A DNA stretch of 64,000 nt from Candidatus Nanopelagicales bacterium (lineage in GTDB: Bacteria; Actinomycetota; Actinomycetes; S36-B12), in contig JAQTZL010000001.1 in NCBI GenBank assembly GCA_028687755.1, forward strand, positions 1 through 64,000, in the 5' to 3' direction. Position 1 is the first letter of the stretch. Each line of letters begins with the position of its first letter. The translations under genes were made by a program, and so were the position numbers. Shown here piece by piece: positions 28,024 to 37,860 of this stretch. The notes under the pieces were generated by a model, which made no database searches, had not been told where the DNA came from, and worked only from the letters and a program-made list of their open reading frames with translations.

Positions 28024-29964
28024 GTGGCAACAACCGCCTTCGATCTGGTGGGCGGTGACCGCTCAGTGGTTGTCGCTCGTATTAACGGCGAACTTCGTGA
28101 TCTCAGTACTGAGGTCACTGACACCGATGTCGTAGAGCCTGTCTCCGTCGATTCCCCTGAGGGTTTGGCGGTGTTACGCCACTCCGTTGCGCACGTACTT
28201 GCGCAGGCAGTTCAAGACACCTTCCCTGATGCCAAATTAGGGATTGGCCCGCCAGTCAAGGATGGCTTCTACTACGACTTCGATGTTGAAAACCCCTTCA
28301 CGCCTGAAGATTTGGTTGAACTTGAAAAGCGCATGACCACAATCTTGAAGAGTGGTCAACGCTTCGAACGACGCATTGTCACCGACGCTGAGGCTCTCGT
28401 AGAGCTCGCCGATGAGCCCTACAAATTGCGCTTGATCGGTAGCGAAGGTGGCGCAGAAGTCATGGAGGTCGGCGGTAAAGACCTCACTATTTATGACAAC
28501 GTCAATCTCAAGACAGGGGAGCGCTGCTGGGGCGACCTTTGTCGCGGTCCCCATGTTCCAGATACGCGCTACATCCCAACGAACGCCATCAAGCTCATGC
28601 GTACAGCAGCGGCTTACTGGCTCGGCGATCAAAAGAATGAGCAACTCCAGCGCATTTACGGCACTGCATGGCCTTCAAAAGATGAACTCAAGGCGTACCT
28701 GACCTTCTTGGAAGAAGCTGAGCGCCGTGATCATCGTCGCCTAGGCGCCGAACTGGATTTGTTCTCGTTCCCTGAAGAAGTGGGGTCAGGGTTGGCGGTG
28801 TTTCATCCCAAGGGTGGCGTAATCCGTCGCGTCATGGAGGACTACTCGCGTAAGCGCCACGAAGAAGGCGGTTACGAGTTCGTGACCAGCCCGCACATCA
28901 CCAAGGGTGCACTCTTTGAGAAATCTGGACACCTTGATTGGTATGCCGAAGGCATGTACCCACCAATGCAACTTGACACCGAGTACGACGCCGAAGGCAA
29001 TATTCGCAAGCAGGGTGTTGATTATTACCTCAAGCCAATGAACTGCCCTATGCACAACCTGATCTTCAGTGCACGTGGGCGTTCATACCGTGAACTTCCA
29101 CTTCGCCTTTTCGAATTCGGCACGGTGTACCGCTATGAAAAATCGGGTGTAGTTCAAGGGCTCACCAGAGCTCGCGGTTTCACTCAAGACGACGCGCATA
29201 TTTATTGCACCAAGGATCAAATGGGGGAAGAGCTCGACTCCTTGTTGACCTTCGTTCTTGATCTCCTGCGCGACTATGGCCTCACTGATTTCTATCTTGA
29301 GCTTTCAACGCGTGATCCAGAAAAAAGCATCGGCACTGACGAAGAGTGGGCAGAAGCTACAGAGACGTTGCGCATTTCAGCAGAAAAGCAAGGCTTAGAA
29401 CTGGTGCTGGACGAAGGCGGAGCAGCGTTCTACGGACCCAAGATTTCTGTGCAAGCCAAAGATGCGATCGGTCGCACTTGGCAAATGTCCACCATTCAGG
29501 TCGACTTTCAATTGCCTCAGCGTTTCGATTTGGAGTATCAAGCATCTGATGGCACCCGTCAGCGCCCAATCATGATTCACCGTGCGTTGTTCGGCTCCAT
29601 TGAGCGATTCTTTGCAGTGTTACTCGAGCACTATGCAGGAGCCTTCCCGCCATGGTTGGCGCCAGTGCAGGTTGTGGGTATTCCGATTACAGAAGAGCAC
29701 AATGAATACCTCGCTCAGGTTGCGGCAAAGTTACGGTCTCTGGGTGTTCGGGTTGAGGTCGATACTTCAGATGAGCGCATGCAGAAGAAGATTCGTAATG
29801 CTCAGCGCAGCAAAGTTCCTTACATGCTGATTGCTGGAGACGAAGACGTTGCTGCTGGCGCAGTTTCATTCCGTTACCGCGATGGAACTCAAAATAATGG
29901 AGTTTCTATCGATGCAGCTGTAGATGAAATTGTCGCAGCGATTTCGTCGCGCATTCAGGTCTAA
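28024..29964 (+). CDS. thrS: threonyl-tRNA synthetase
   Basis: 646 residues, GTG start with AAGAGGAG upstream. An N-terminal TGS-like part is followed by the editing domain with [10 protein letters not shown] (HXXXH-type site) and [13 protein letters not shown]; the class II catalytic core has [10 protein letters not shown] (zinc Cys), [34 protein letters not shown] and [11 protein letters not shown]; a C-terminal anticodon-binding domain ends with [12 protein letters not shown]. It charges tRNA-Thr. It heads the block thrS-HIT-pgsA-patA-pimA conserved with Rv2614c-Rv2610c. Confidence 0.97.
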   Translation: MATTAFDLVGGDRSVVVARINGELRDLSTEVTDTDVVEPVSVDSPEGLAVLRHSVAHVLAQAVQDTFPDAKLGIGPPVKDGFYYDFDVENPFTPEDLVELEKRMTTILKSGQRFERRIVTDAEALVELADEPYKLRLIGSEGGAEVMEVGGKDLTIYDNVNLKTGERCWGDLCRGPHVPDTRYIPTNAIKLMRTAAAYWLGDQKNEQLQRIYGTAWPSKDELKAYLTFLEEAERRDHRRLGAELDLFSFPEEVGSGLAVFHPKGGVIRRVMEDYSRKRHEEGGYEFVTSPHITKGALFEKSGHLDWYAEGMYPPMQLDTEYDAEGNIRKQGVDYYLKPMNCPMHNLIFSARGRSYRELPLRLFEFGTVYRYEKSGVVQGLTRARGFTQDDAHIYCTKDQMGEELDSLLTFVLDLLRDYGLTDFYLELSTRDPEKSIGTDEEWAEATETLRISAEKQGLELVLDEGGAAFYGPKISVQAKDAIGRTWQMSTIQVDFQLPQRFDLEYQASDGTRQRPIMIHRALFGSIERFFAVLLEHYAGAFPPWLAPVQVVGIPITEEHNEYLAQVAAKLRSLGVRVEVDTSDERMQKKIRNAQRSKVPYMLIAGDEDVAAGAVSFRYRDGTQNNGVSIDAAVDEIVAAISSRIQV

Positions 29965-29966
29965 AC

Positions 29967-30470
29967 GTGAAAACGCCATGGGATCGGCTTTGGACTCCAC
30001 ACCGAATGAACTACATCAGGGGTGAAGGAAAGCCAACGCACGCGGACGAAGGAAATGACTGTCCGTTCTGTCGAGCACCTGGTTTGAGTGACGAAGACGG
30101 ATTAGTCATCGTCCGCGGGAAGACCGTGTATGCGTTGTTGAACCTATATCCGTATAATGCCGGTCATTTGATGGTGTGTCCGTATCGGCATATAGCCGAC
30201 TACACGGAGATGACTGCAGAAGAAGTAGCCGAACTCGGAGCATTCACCCAACGCGCCATGGAAGTCATACGCGAAGTCTCGAATGCACATGGATTCAACA
30301 TCGGCATGAATCAAGGTGGAATTGCCGGAGCGGGAATTGCAGCACACCTACATCAACACGTAGTCCCGCGATGGGGTGGCGACACCAATTTCATGCCGGT
30401 TATCGGTGGAACAAAAACAATGCCGCAATTACTTGAAACTACGCGGGAGTTACTCGCCACGGCTTGGTAA
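29967..30470 (+). CDS. HIT-family hydrolase, Ap4A phosphorylase-like (Rv2613c type)
   Basis: 167 residues, GTG start 2 bp after thrS. The histidine triad HLHQHVVPRW is complete (residues about 126-135), preceded by NIGMNQGGIAGAGIAAHLH and the NLYPYNAGHLMVCPYRH nucleotide-binding segment. The CPFC pair near residue 31 may bind zinc. The syntenic M. tuberculosis protein Rv2613c has been characterised as a diadenosine tetraphosphate phosphorylase; the same activity is likely here. It converges with the minus-strand GTPase gene. Confidence 0.9.
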   Translation: MKTPWDRLWTPHRMNYIRGEGKPTHADEGNDCPFCRAPGLSDEDGLVIVRGKTVYALLNLYPYNAGHLMVCPYRHIADYTEMTAEEVAELGAFTQRAMEVIREVSNAHGFNIGMNQGGIAGAGIAAHLHQHVVPRWGGDTNFMPVIGGTKTMPQLLETTRELLATAW

Positions 30471-30481
30471 AGCTGTGTTGG

Positions 30482-31573
30482 TTAGACGTTAACGTCCTGA
30501 ATGATGAGCGGCTTTGACGGCTGCGAGATTGTGGCCAAAGGCTTCAAAGGGCGGTCAGTGGCGATCCACACAAGATTCGTGGTCATTTCAGTAACTTCCT
30601 GAATTTCAACCATTCCATTATTGGTATGGATTTGCTTACGCAGTTCGCCTGAGTAGATGCGAACAAGCGACAACGAGTCAGCATCAGCATGAATCACTTC
30701 AGCCACCAAAGGACTACTTGGATCTGCCTCGATCGGCAACTGAGCTGATCCATCTGGACTTGCAACCACTGGTGTTAGGCGCAGGCTTGGATCTGGAAAC
30801 GCGTCAACAATGAGATCAAGGATGAGTTCGGTTCCAACGGTAATGTCATTCTCACGCAGACCATGACCGACTATTAATTGCGCATAGCCACCAATGCTTG
30901 CTTCTTCAACCGCGCCAACAATAGTTTCGATGGAAGGTTGCATCCCGAGAACAACGCTGTTCGTGAGCCCGTCACTTTCACTGATCATTGCAATATCAGC
31001 AATGAGTTCCTCGCGAGCTTCTGCGATGAGACCAATGTGTTCAGGGTCAGAGTTCACAATTGAAAGTTCTGGAGTGGTCCAGTCCCAAATTTCTGTGGTT
31101 GCAAGATCGATAAAACCGGCAAGGTTTTCGTCGTCGTCAAGTACAGGCATAGTGAGGCGAAGTAATTCAGGGCCTTCGCTGAACAAGCGTCGAAGTACGG
31201 CGACAGTTTCATCCATATCTGCCCTTGGGTCATCAAGTTTGGTGATGACAACAAGCCGCGGAATTTCCTCTTCAACGCAGCGGTGCCAAAGCTCTGCAGT
31301 ATGTGCATCAACGCCATCACTTGAGGCAATGACAAAAATGAGCGCATCTGCTGCATGAAAGAGCGCTTCTTCATCGAGGTTGTCCATGAGAGCGATGTCG
31401 ATATCGCGCCAGGTAACTACGCCGACCGAGGGGTCACCTTGATTGTCTTCTTGTAACAACCGCTCGAGGTCTTCTGGGTCGGTCCCTAGGAGAGCGTTCA
31501 GGAGAAAAGTTTTGCCGGATCCTTGAGGGCCAACGAGCCCAATGATGCGTTCGTTACTCCAAGGATGCGTCAT
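30482..31573 (-). CDS. truncated EF-G-like GTPase (domains I-II only)
   Basis: 363 residues, about half of a normal EF-G. A P-loop is intact (GLVGPQGSGKTFLLNALL, residues 12-29 from ATG 31573) and the overall G-domain order follows EF-G. Switch II, usually DTPGH, reads DNLDEEALFHAAD, losing the Gly and catalytic His. The NKXD motif reads TKLDDPRAD. A beta-barrel resembling EF-G domain II follows near residues 215-310 (LVAEVIHADADSLSLVRIYSGEL). Domains III-V, needed for translocation, are absent. It lies antisense within the thrS-pimA cluster. GTPase activity and function are uncertain; a regulatory or assembly role is inferred. Confidence 0.72.
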   Translation of the reverse strand: MTHPWSNERIIGLVGPQGSGKTFLLNALLGTDPEDLERLLQEDNQGDPSVGVVTWRDIDIALMDNLDEEALFHAADALIFVIASSDGVDAHTAELWHRCVEEEIPRLVVITKLDDPRADMDETVAVLRRLFSEGPELLRLTMPVLDDDENLAGFIDLATTEIWDWTTPELSIVNSDPEHIGLIAEAREELIADIAMISESDGLTNSVVLGMQPSIETIVGAVEEASIGGYAQLIVGHGLRENDITVGTELILDLIVDAFPDPSLRLTPVVASPDGSAQLPIEADPSSPLVAEVIHADADSLSLVRIYSGELRKQIHTNNGMVEIQEVTEMTTNLVWIATDRPLKPLATISQPSKPLIIQDVNV

Positions 31574-31579
31574 AGGCAC

Positions 31580-31585
31580 AGCCTG
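31580..31585 (-). promoter_or_regulatory. possible leaderless -10 box (CAGGCT-N6-ATG)
   Basis: On the minus strand CAGGCT ends six bases before ATG 31573, matching the leaderless geometry with C at the first position; it favours ATG 31573 over TTG 31609. Confidence 0.35.
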
Positions 31586-31641
31586 TCGGGAAGTGGGCCA
31601 TAGACGCAAACCGGATCAGGAGGTTTACCGAGTAAGCCCGC

Positions 31642-31647
31642 TAGGCT
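31642..31647 (+). promoter_or_regulatory. putative leaderless -10 box for pgsA (TAGGCT-N6-GTG)
   Basis: TAGGCT ends six bases before GTG 31654. The 80-bp spacer to the divergent GTPase gene thus holds two back-to-back promoters. Confidence 0.5.
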
Positions 31648-31653
31648 CAAGGG

Positions 31654-32256
31654 GTGCTAAATAACGCAGATGCGCGCAAAGTCGTGTCAGGAATCCTCCT
31701 GCCTCCCGCCCGTTTGCTTATTCGGCTGCATGTCTCACCTGACGCAATAACCGTTCTTGGCACACTTGCAGCTGTACTCACTGCCCTTATTTGTTTTCCG
31801 CAGGGCTATTTCGTGGCTGGCACATTGTTGATCACCTTTTTTGCGCTCGCAGATCTTCTTGACGGCACGATGGCCCGTCTTTTAGGTACAAGTGGTCCGT
31901 GGGGAAATTTTCTCGATGCAACATTGGATCGAATTGCAGATGGAGCCATCTTCGCTGGATTCATTTGGTGGGCGCTCAATAATGACAATGTTTGGGTAGG
32001 TGTCGCTGCGGCATTGGCGCTGGTGACCGGTCAGGTGACTTCATACGCGAAGGCGCGAGCTGAGGCGGTAGGTGCCACGGCCAACGTTGGCATCGCTGAG
32101 CGCGCAGAGCGGCTCATCATTATCTTGGCTGCGGCGTTCTTTACCGGGCTTGGAGTTCCGTATGTGCTGCCAATTGCACTGTGGGTTATCGGCGGTCTGG
32201 GAGTGATCACAGTTGTACAGCGCATCGTGCACGTTCGCGGGCAACTTCGAGTATGA
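31654..32256 (+). CDS. pgsA: CDP-alcohol phosphatidyltransferase (phosphatidylinositol phosphate synthase-like)
   Basis: 200 residues with several hydrophobic helices. The family signature DGX2ARX8GX3DX3D is exact: DGTMARLLGTSGPWGNFLDATLD (residues about 69-91 region). Position before a PatA-like acyltransferase and PimA, as in Rv2612c-Rv2610c, indicates inositol-phosphate as acceptor, giving phosphatidylinositol phosphate from CDP-diacylglycerol at the inner membrane. A glycerol-phosphate acceptor cannot be excluded from sequence. GTG start, apparently leaderless; overlaps the next gene by 4 bp. Confidence 0.92.
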   Translation: MLNNADARKVVSGILLPPARLLIRLHVSPDAITVLGTLAAVLTALICFPQGYFVAGTLLITFFALADLLDGTMARLLGTSGPWGNFLDATLDRIADGAIFAGFIWWALNNDNVWVGVAAALALVTGQVTSYAKARAEAVGATANVGIAERAERLIIILAAAFFTGLGVPYVLPIALWVIGGLGVITVVQRIVHVRGQLRV

Positions 32257-33131
32257 GCGGACACTTACGCGATTGGCTCACGGCATTTGGTTTTCGGGTA
32301 GCGTGGTTTGGAATTCGTCATCTGCCTGAATCTTGGTCTCGTAAAGTATTTGATCGCATTGCTGATCGCACCTACCGAAAGAATGGGCGCGGGGTACAGC
32401 AGTTGCGGGTCAATCTGATGCAGGTTGATTCAACTCTGGATGCTGTTGCGCTCGAAGAATTGGTTCATGCCGGTATGCGTAGCTATTTGCGGTATTGGGT
32501 AGAAGCGTTTCGGCTTCCCGCCTGGTCAATTGAGCGTGTGCGTGCTGATTTCCTCCTCGACAACGTAGATCTGCTTGATCATCACGTGGAACAAGGCAAA
32601 GGCGTGATCTTGGTGCCTGCGCATTTAGCGAACTGGGATCTTGGCGGCGCCTGGGCTGCAAATCGTTACGGTGGATTCACCACGGTTGCTGAGCGGCTCA
32701 AACCAGAATCGGTATTTGATCAGTTTGTGAAGTATCGCGAGACCTTGGGAATGCACGTGTTGCCACTGGGTGAACCCGATGTCATCCGGGCATTGGCCCG
32801 CGTGCTGAAGGCCGGGGGTTTTGTTGCGCTCCTTGGTGATCGCGATATTGGTGGTAACGGGATCGAAGTAGATCTTCTAGGAGCCCAAACCAAAATTCCT
32901 GCTGGGCCAGCGTTGCTGAGCCTTATGACTGGTGCGCCGGTGTTGGTTGTCGGACTTTGGTTCGACGGTGACAAGTGTCGAGGGCATATCTATCCACCAA
33001 TTTTTGGTGACGCAGCGAACGAGCGCAGTGGGGAATTGCAGGCGATGACCCAAGCAGTGGCCAATAATTTGAGTCATGCAATTGCCGCCCATCCACAAGA
33101 CTGGCATGTGCTGCAGAAAGTTTGGTTATGA
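32253..33131 (+). CDS. phosphatidylinositol mannoside acyltransferase (PatA/LpxL family)
   Basis: 292 residues. The acyltransferase catalytic HX4D motif is present as HLANWD (residues about 130-135) in VPAHLANWDLGGAW, followed by LGDRDIGGNG and the substrate-pocket segment. It is the counterpart of Rv2611c, PatA, which adds a palmitoyl group to the mannose of PIM1/PIM2. ATG 32253 overlaps the pgsA stop, and its own stop overlaps pimA by 4 bp, so the three act as one translationally coupled set on the cytoplasmic membrane. Confidence 0.9.
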   Translation: MSGHLRDWLTAFGFRVAWFGIRHLPESWSRKVFDRIADRTYRKNGRGVQQLRVNLMQVDSTLDAVALEELVHAGMRSYLRYWVEAFRLPAWSIERVRADFLLDNVDLLDHHVEQGKGVILVPAHLANWDLGGAWAANRYGGFTTVAERLKPESVFDQFVKYRETLGMHVLPLGEPDVIRALARVLKAGGFVALLGDRDIGGNGIEVDLLGAQTKIPAGPALLSLMTGAPVLVVGLWFDGDKCRGHIYPPIFGDAANERSGELQAMTQAVANNLSHAIAAHPQDWHVLQKVWL

Positions 33132-34321
33132 GTAGCGGCCAATTACGTATTGGAATGGTGTGCCCGTATGCATGGGATGCACCTGGCGGCGTGCGTTCAC
33201 ATGTGGCGGATCTCGCTGAAGAACTGCGGGCACGTGGTCATTACGTCAATATCTTGGCGCCCGTTGATGATCCTTCACTTATCGCTGAAGGAGAGGTAAC
33301 GAATGGTGGCAAGTCAATAGCGATTCCCTATAACGGATCCGTAGCTCGATTGAATTTCGGTTTGCGTGCCACGCGTCAAGTGCGCAAATGGATTCAAGAG
33401 AATGATTTTGACCTTGTACACGTGCATGAACCGATGGCTCCGGGCTTGTCGCTTTTAACGTTGTGGGTTGCTGATGGCCCGATTGTTTCTACTTGGCATT
33501 CTTCGAACCCCCGCTCTCGCGTTCTTGCAAGTCTTAACCGTGTTGTGCAAACGGCGATGGAAAAAGTAAGTGGACGCATTGCGGTGAGTGAAGATGCACG
33601 TCGAACGTTGGTGAGTCATCTCGGTGGGGATGCGGTACTCATCCCTAATGGTGTGCGAATTAAGTCGTTTCAATCATTAACTAGACATCCGCTCGTAATT
33701 CAGTCAGCGCCCTCAGTTCTCTTTCTCGGGCGACTTGATGAGTCTCGTAAAGGACTCGACGTATTCCTTGCCGCGTTGCCAAGACTGATTGGTTCAGTTC
33801 CTGATCTACAGGTCTTTATTGCAGGACCCGGCGATGTGGAAGACATTCGAAAGAATCTCGAGCCGGCCGTTGATGAGCACATCACGTTTCTTGGTCGGAT
33901 CAGCGATGAGGAAAAGGCACAAATTCTCGGTTCGGTTGATATTTATGTCGCCCCCAACACTGGTGGTGAATCATTCGGCATTGTGCTGATTGAAGCAATG
34001 GCTGCCGGTACTGCAGTGCTGGCGTCGGACCTGCCCGCATTTAGTCGGGTTCTTGATGGTGGCGTTGCTGGTGCAATGTTTGTTAATGAAGACAGTGATG
34101 ATCTTGCGGACCTAGCGATTACTTTGCTTGGTGACCCACAACGTCGCGCAGAGTTAGTAGCCGCGGGTTCACAACGTGTGATGCGCTTCGATTGGGATCA
34201 CGTTGTCGATGATGTACTCGCCGTATACGACAGCGTGACAATTTCTGGTGAGCGAGTACATGAAGATTTGCGCGGACAAATCATTGGTCGCTTAAGTTCG
34301 GGAATACCGGGGTTACGTTGA
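33128..34321 (+). CDS. pimA: phosphatidylinositol mannosyltransferase PimA
   Basis: 397 residues, GT-B glycosyltransferase of family GT4. The N-terminal nucleotide-sugar fold starts RIGMVCPYAWDAPGGVRSHV, with LVHVHEPMAPGL; the C-terminal donor site has the EX7E motif in GGESFGIVLIEAMAAGTAVLAS, plus IAGPGD and FLGRLDESRKGLDVF. It transfers mannose from GDP-mannose to phosphatidylinositol, starting PIM and lipoglycan synthesis. Start ATG 33128 is coupled to the acyltransferase stop; TTG 33122 is unlikely. Confidence 0.93.
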   Translation: MSSGQLRIGMVCPYAWDAPGGVRSHVADLAEELRARGHYVNILAPVDDPSLIAEGEVTNGGKSIAIPYNGSVARLNFGLRATRQVRKWIQENDFDLVHVHEPMAPGLSLLTLWVADGPIVSTWHSSNPRSRVLASLNRVVQTAMEKVSGRIAVSEDARRTLVSHLGGDAVLIPNGVRIKSFQSLTRHPLVIQSAPSVLFLGRLDESRKGLDVFLAALPRLIGSVPDLQVFIAGPGDVEDIRKNLEPAVDEHITFLGRISDEEKAQILGSVDIYVAPNTGGESFGIVLIEAMAAGTAVLASDLPAFSRVLDGGVAGAMFVNEDSDDLADLAITLLGDPQRRAELVAAGSQRVMRFDWDHVVDDVLAVYDSVTISGERVHEDLRGQIIGRLSSGIPGLR

Positions 34322-34322
34322 T

Positions 34323-34877
34323 ATGAATTGGTATTGGTTTGTCATCATCGCAGTGCTGATTGCGCTCTTTGGTTGGTACCTGAGTTCCACCGCTGGTCGC
34401 TTAGATCGACTGCATCGTCGAATAGAGACGGCAACTTTTGCTCTGGATTCACAACTCCTGCGGCGCTCATCGATCGCGATTGAACTTTCAGTTGCCGGAG
34501 TCTTGGATCCAGCCTCGTCGGAAATCTTGGCGGAGACAGCCCACGATGCTCGGTTGGCTACTGATTCACCGATGGAACTACGTATCCCAATTGAATCGGC
34601 GCTCTCTGAGGTGTTGATTCAAGCGCTTGATGACACCGAGGAGGTCGGTTTCCTTCGCCAGGATCCGCTCGCTGCAGACCTCATCGATGAACTCGAATCC
34701 GCTATTCGACGAGTGGAGTTATCCCGTCAGTTCCTCAATGATGCGGTGGATGCTTGCTTGAGAATTCGTGATAACAACCTCGTGAATTGGTTTCGATTGG
34801 CCGGTCACACTCCGTTGCCACAGGCTTGGGTCATGGTGGATCGCATGCCCGAAGGCCTGACCTATTCGGGTGCCTAG
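34323..34877 (+). CDS. LemA-like membrane-anchored protein
   Basis: 184 residues. One N-terminal transmembrane helix (WYWFVIIAVLIALFGWYL, residues 3-20) is followed by long helices starting LDRLHRRIETATFALDSQLLRR. The C-terminal part, FLNDAVDACLRIRDNNLVNWFRLAG, resembles LemA proteins (N-D-A-V ... N ... F/G). The soluble domain should face the cytoplasm or the exterior depending on topology; most LemA proteins are of unknown function. It begins 1 bp after pimA, so co-expression with PIM synthesis is likely. Confidence 0.75.
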   Translation: MNWYWFVIIAVLIALFGWYLSSTAGRLDRLHRRIETATFALDSQLLRRSSIAIELSVAGVLDPASSEILAETAHDARLATDSPMELRIPIESALSEVLIQALDDTEEVGFLRQDPLAADLIDELESAIRRVELSRQFLNDAVDACLRIRDNNLVNWFRLAGHTPLPQAWVMVDRMPEGLTYSGA

Positions 34878-34963
34878 ATACTCAATGACCAGCGAGATCG
34901 TGGCCGCTCTACGATAGGACTCCGTCAACGCCGCAAGCCGGCCAAGTTTTAGGGGTGGTGCAC

Positions 34964-35878
34964 GTGTCTGCAGAGCCATTAGTCGGAACCGATCGCGTTA
35001 AGCGCGGAATGGCCGAAATGCTCAAGGGCGGCGTCATCATGGACGTAGTCACTCCTGAGCAGGCCAAGATCGCTGAAGATGCAGGTGCTGTGGCTGTTAT
35101 GGCCCTTGAGCGAGTGCCCGCTGACATTCGTGCCCAAGGCGGCGTGTCACGCATGTCTGATCCCGACATGATCGACGGCATCATTGCCACCGTCTCGATT
35201 CCGGTCATGGCAAAGGCTCGCATCGGGCACTTTGTTGAAGCACAGGTCATTCAAGCGCTCGGTGTCGATTACATCGATGAGTCCGAAGTGTTGACCCCAG
35301 CCGACTACACCAACCACATCGACAAGTGGGCGTTCACCGTCCCGTTCGTATGCGGTGCGACCAATCTTGGCGAAGCACTTCGCCGCATCAATGAAGGTGC
35401 GGCGATGATTCGATCGAAGGGTGAAGCGGGCACAGGAGATGTTTCCAATGCTGTGACACACATGCGCACCATTCGCAAAGAAATCAATCGACTTTCCTCA
35501 ATGGCTGAAGATGAGCTTTACGTTGCAGCTAAAGAGTTGCAGGCGCCTTACGCGCTAGTAGCCGAAGTTGCTAAGCGCGGGTCCTTGCCTGTGGTGCTCT
35601 TCACCGCGGGCGGCATCGCAACCCCTGCCGACGCAGCGATGATGATGCAACTTGGGGCCGATGGCGTCTTTGTTGGTTCGGGAATCTTCAAGAGTGGCAG
35701 TGGCATGGCCACGCCAGAAGATGCATTTAAGCGTGCTTCGGCAATCGTTCGCGCAACTCGACACTTCAATGAACCTGAGGTCATTGCGGAAGTGTCACGC
35801 GGACTTGGTGAAGCAATGGTTGGCATCAACGTTGCTGATATTCCAGTTCACCATCGCCTGGAGGATCGAGGCTGGTGA
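34964..35878 (+). CDS. pdxS: pyridoxal 5'-phosphate synthase subunit PdxS
   Basis: 304 residues, a very conserved (beta/alpha)8 barrel. Motifs: [28 protein letters not shown] with the Lys that binds ribose 5-phosphate, [32 protein letters not shown], and [29 protein letters not shown]. With PdxT it makes PLP from ribose 5-phosphate, glyceraldehyde 3-phosphate and glutamine. GTG 34964 was preferred because AGGGG (34951-34955) sits 8 bases before it; GTG 34955 and 34958 are alternatives. Overlaps pdxT (GTGA). Confidence 0.96.
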   Translation: MSAEPLVGTDRVKRGMAEMLKGGVIMDVVTPEQAKIAEDAGAVAVMALERVPADIRAQGGVSRMSDPDMIDGIIATVSIPVMAKARIGHFVEAQVIQALGVDYIDESEVLTPADYTNHIDKWAFTVPFVCGATNLGEALRRINEGAAMIRSKGEAGTGDVSNAVTHMRTIRKEINRLSSMAEDELYVAAKELQAPYALVAEVAKRGSLPVVLFTAGGIATPADAAMMMQLGADGVFVGSGIFKSGSGMATPEDAFKRASAIVRATRHFNEPEVIAEVSRGLGEAMVGINVADIPVHHRLEDRGW

Positions 35879-36483
35879 AGTCAGCCCCGATTATTGGGGT
35901 TCTTGCCATCCAAGGTGGTGTTCGAGAACACCTCGCTTCCCTTGAAGTAGCTGGCGCAACTGCGGTTGCCGTGAATTCAATTGCTGACTTGGACGCTGTT
36001 CAAGGATTGGTGATTCCCGGTGGCGAGTCAACGGTGATGTCAAAGTTAGCGATTCACGATGGGTTGCTTGATCCACTGCGAAATGCACGCGCGGGTGGGA
36101 TGCCGATGTATGGATCCTGCGCCGGAATGATCATGTTGGCCGATCGCGTATCCGATGCGCGACCAGATCAAGAATTCATTAGTGGTTTGGACATTTCTGT
36201 GCGCCGCAACGCTTTTGGCCGGCAGGTTGATTCATTTGAAATGGACCTCGAAGTGCAAGGAATCGGTGGAACCCCCTTTCCTGCGGTGTTCATTCGTGCT
36301 CCATGGGTTGAGCAGGTAGGGGAAGCGGTTCAGGTCCTCTCTACCATCAACTCTGGGCCTCGAGCAGGTACCATTGTGGCCGTTCAGCAGGGTCCGCTTC
36401 TTGCCACGTCGTTCCATCCGGAACTCACAGGTGATGTTCGAATCCACGCAACCTTCGTCGAAATAGTGAGGCAATACGCATGA
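35875..36483 (+). CDS. pdxT: pyridoxal 5'-phosphate synthase glutaminase subunit PdxT
   Basis: 202 residues, class I glutamine amidotransferase fold. [16 protein letters not shown] opens the protein, the IPGGEST oxyanion motif and the nucleophile Cys in [12 protein letters not shown] follow, and the triad closes with [13 protein letters not shown]. It supplies ammonia to PdxS. Coupled at both ends (GTGA with pdxS, ATGA with yebC). This order matches Rv2606c-Rv2603c. Confidence 0.95.
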   Translation: MKSAPIIGVLAIQGGVREHLASLEVAGATAVAVNSIADLDAVQGLVIPGGESTVMSKLAIHDGLLDPLRNARAGGMPMYGSCAGMIMLADRVSDARPDQEFISGLDISVRRNAFGRQVDSFEMDLEVQGIGGTPFPAVFIRAPWVEQVGEAVQVLSTINSGPRAGTIVAVQQGPLLATSFHPELTGDVRIHATFVEIVRQYA

Positions 36484-37232
36484 GCGGCCATTCCAAATGG
36501 GCGACTACCAAGCATAAGAAGGCCGTCATCGATGGTCGTCGCGCAAAGTTGTTCGCTCGGCTTATCAAGAATGTCGAAGTTGCAGCCCGTCAGGGTGGCC
36601 CAGATGTTGATGGCAACCCAACGTTGTACGACGCGATTCAAAAGGCTCGCAAGAGTTCCGTGCCACTGGACAATATTGAACGTGCTGTTAAGCGTGGTGC
36701 AGGTACCGAAGCTGGCGGCGTTGACTACCAAACCATCATGTACGAAGGCTATGGCCCCAGTGGTGTAGCGGTGTTGATCGAATGTTTGACTGATAACCGC
36801 AACCGATCTGCATCTGAAGTTCGCGTAGCAATGACGCGCAATGGTGGCTCGATGGCTGATCCCGGTTCAGTTTCCTACCTGTTCCATCGCAAGGGGGTAG
36901 TGATCGTAAGTAAGACAACGGGCGCTACCGAAGATGATCTTTTGATGACTGTGTTGGATGCTGGAGCCGAAGACGTCAATGACCTAGGCGAAGCCTTTGA
37001 AGTTGTGAGCGAAGCAACCGACCTCGTTGCGGTACGCACCGCGATTCAAGCTGCGGGCTGGGACTATGACTCTGCTGACGCGACGTTTTTGCCAAGCATG
37101 CACGTGGACCTCGATGAAGATGGCGCAACGAAGGTGTTCAAACTCATGGAAGCGTTGGAAGAATGTGACGACGTTCAGAATGTCTTCGCAAATTTTGACG
37201 TCTCTGACGAAGTAATGGCAGCCCTCGACTAG
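36480..37232 (+). CDS. yebC: YebC/PmpR family regulatory protein
   Basis: 250 residues. The N-terminus [25 protein letters not shown] is the family hallmark; the rest ([65 protein letters not shown]) agrees along its full length. YebC-type proteins were described as transcription regulators, and some members (YebC2/TACO1) assist ribosomes on proline stretches; which applies here is open. Coupled to pdxT, with a 117-bp gap to ruvC. Confidence 0.94.
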   Translation: MSGHSKWATTKHKKAVIDGRRAKLFARLIKNVEVAARQGGPDVDGNPTLYDAIQKARKSSVPLDNIERAVKRGAGTEAGGVDYQTIMYEGYGPSGVAVLIECLTDNRNRSASEVRVAMTRNGGSMADPGSVSYLFHRKGVVIVSKTTGATEDDLLMTVLDAGAEDVNDLGEAFEVVSEATDLVAVRTAIQAAGWDYDSADATFLPSMHVDLDEDGATKVFKLMEALEECDDVQNVFANFDVSDEVMAALD

Positions 37233-37281
37233 TTCGTCAGATTGAGCGCGCCAATACCCAAATTTTGGCGTCACCCACCAC

Positions 37282-37287
37282 TAGGCT
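37282..37287 (+). promoter_or_regulatory. putative -10 box of the ruvCAB operon (TAGGCT)
   Basis: TAGGCT in the yebC-ruvC spacer, followed by about 60 bases of leader with a strong GAGGAGG ribosome binding site before ATG 37350. A short hairpin (AGTTG/CAACT) lies in the leader. Confidence 0.35.
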
Positions 37288-37349
37288 GTTCGAACTGGTG
37301 TTCGATAGCGTGGGCATCAGTTGAGAGCCGACAACTGTGAGGAGGTGCC

Positions 37350-37859
37350 ATGCGAGTTCTTGGAGTGGATCCAGGCCTTACCCGCTGTGGCGTCGCCGTC
37401 GTTGAAGGCGGAGTCGGGCAAAAACTCAGCGCCCTGCACATTGGCATCATCGGTAGTGCGCCAGACGAAGAGCTCGCTGACCGACTCGTGAATCTCGAGG
37501 CAGGGTTAGAACTCCTGATCGCACAGTTTGCGCCAGATGCGGTGGCAATTGAACGTGTCTTTTCGCAACACAATGTTCGCAGTGCGATGGCTACGGCCCA
37601 AGCAGCTGGCATTGCGTTATTGGTCGCCGGCCGGCACAAGATCCCGGTTTCGATGCACACGCCCACAGAAGTGAAAGCAGCAGTTACAGGTTCTGGGCGA
37701 GCCGACAAAGCTCAAGTGACATTCATGGTGACCAAGGTATTGGGATTGCAGGTTGCTCCCAAGCCAGCGGATGCGGCAGACGCACTTGCCATTGCGATTT
37801 GCGATGTGTGGCGCGGTCAAGCGAAGCGACGTTTAGCGGCCGCTGTGAAGGGTGCCTAG
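37350..37859 (+). CDS. ruvC: Holliday junction resolvase RuvC
   Basis: 169 residues. RVLGVDPGLTRCGVAVVE carries the first catalytic Asp; AIERVFSQHNVRSAM has the conserved Glu; the C-terminal ADAADALAIAICD supplies the last acidic residues. It cuts four-way junctions in recombination. First gene of ruvC-ruvA-ruvB, as in Rv2594c-Rv2592c. Confidence 0.95.
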   Translation: MRVLGVDPGLTRCGVAVVEGGVGQKLSALHIGIIGSAPDEELADRLVNLEAGLELLIAQFAPDAVAIERVFSQHNVRSAMATAQAAGIALLVAGRHKIPVSMHTPTEVKAAVTGSGRADKAQVTFMVTKVLGLQVAPKPADAADALAIAICDVWRGQAKRRLAAAVKGA

Positions 37860-37860
37860 C

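Noticed and set aside
30485..30496. 12-bp palindrome GACGTTAACGTC as an operator
   Set aside because: It lies within the last codons of the EF-G-like gene (VNV end) and has no second copy nearby; chance is sufficient.
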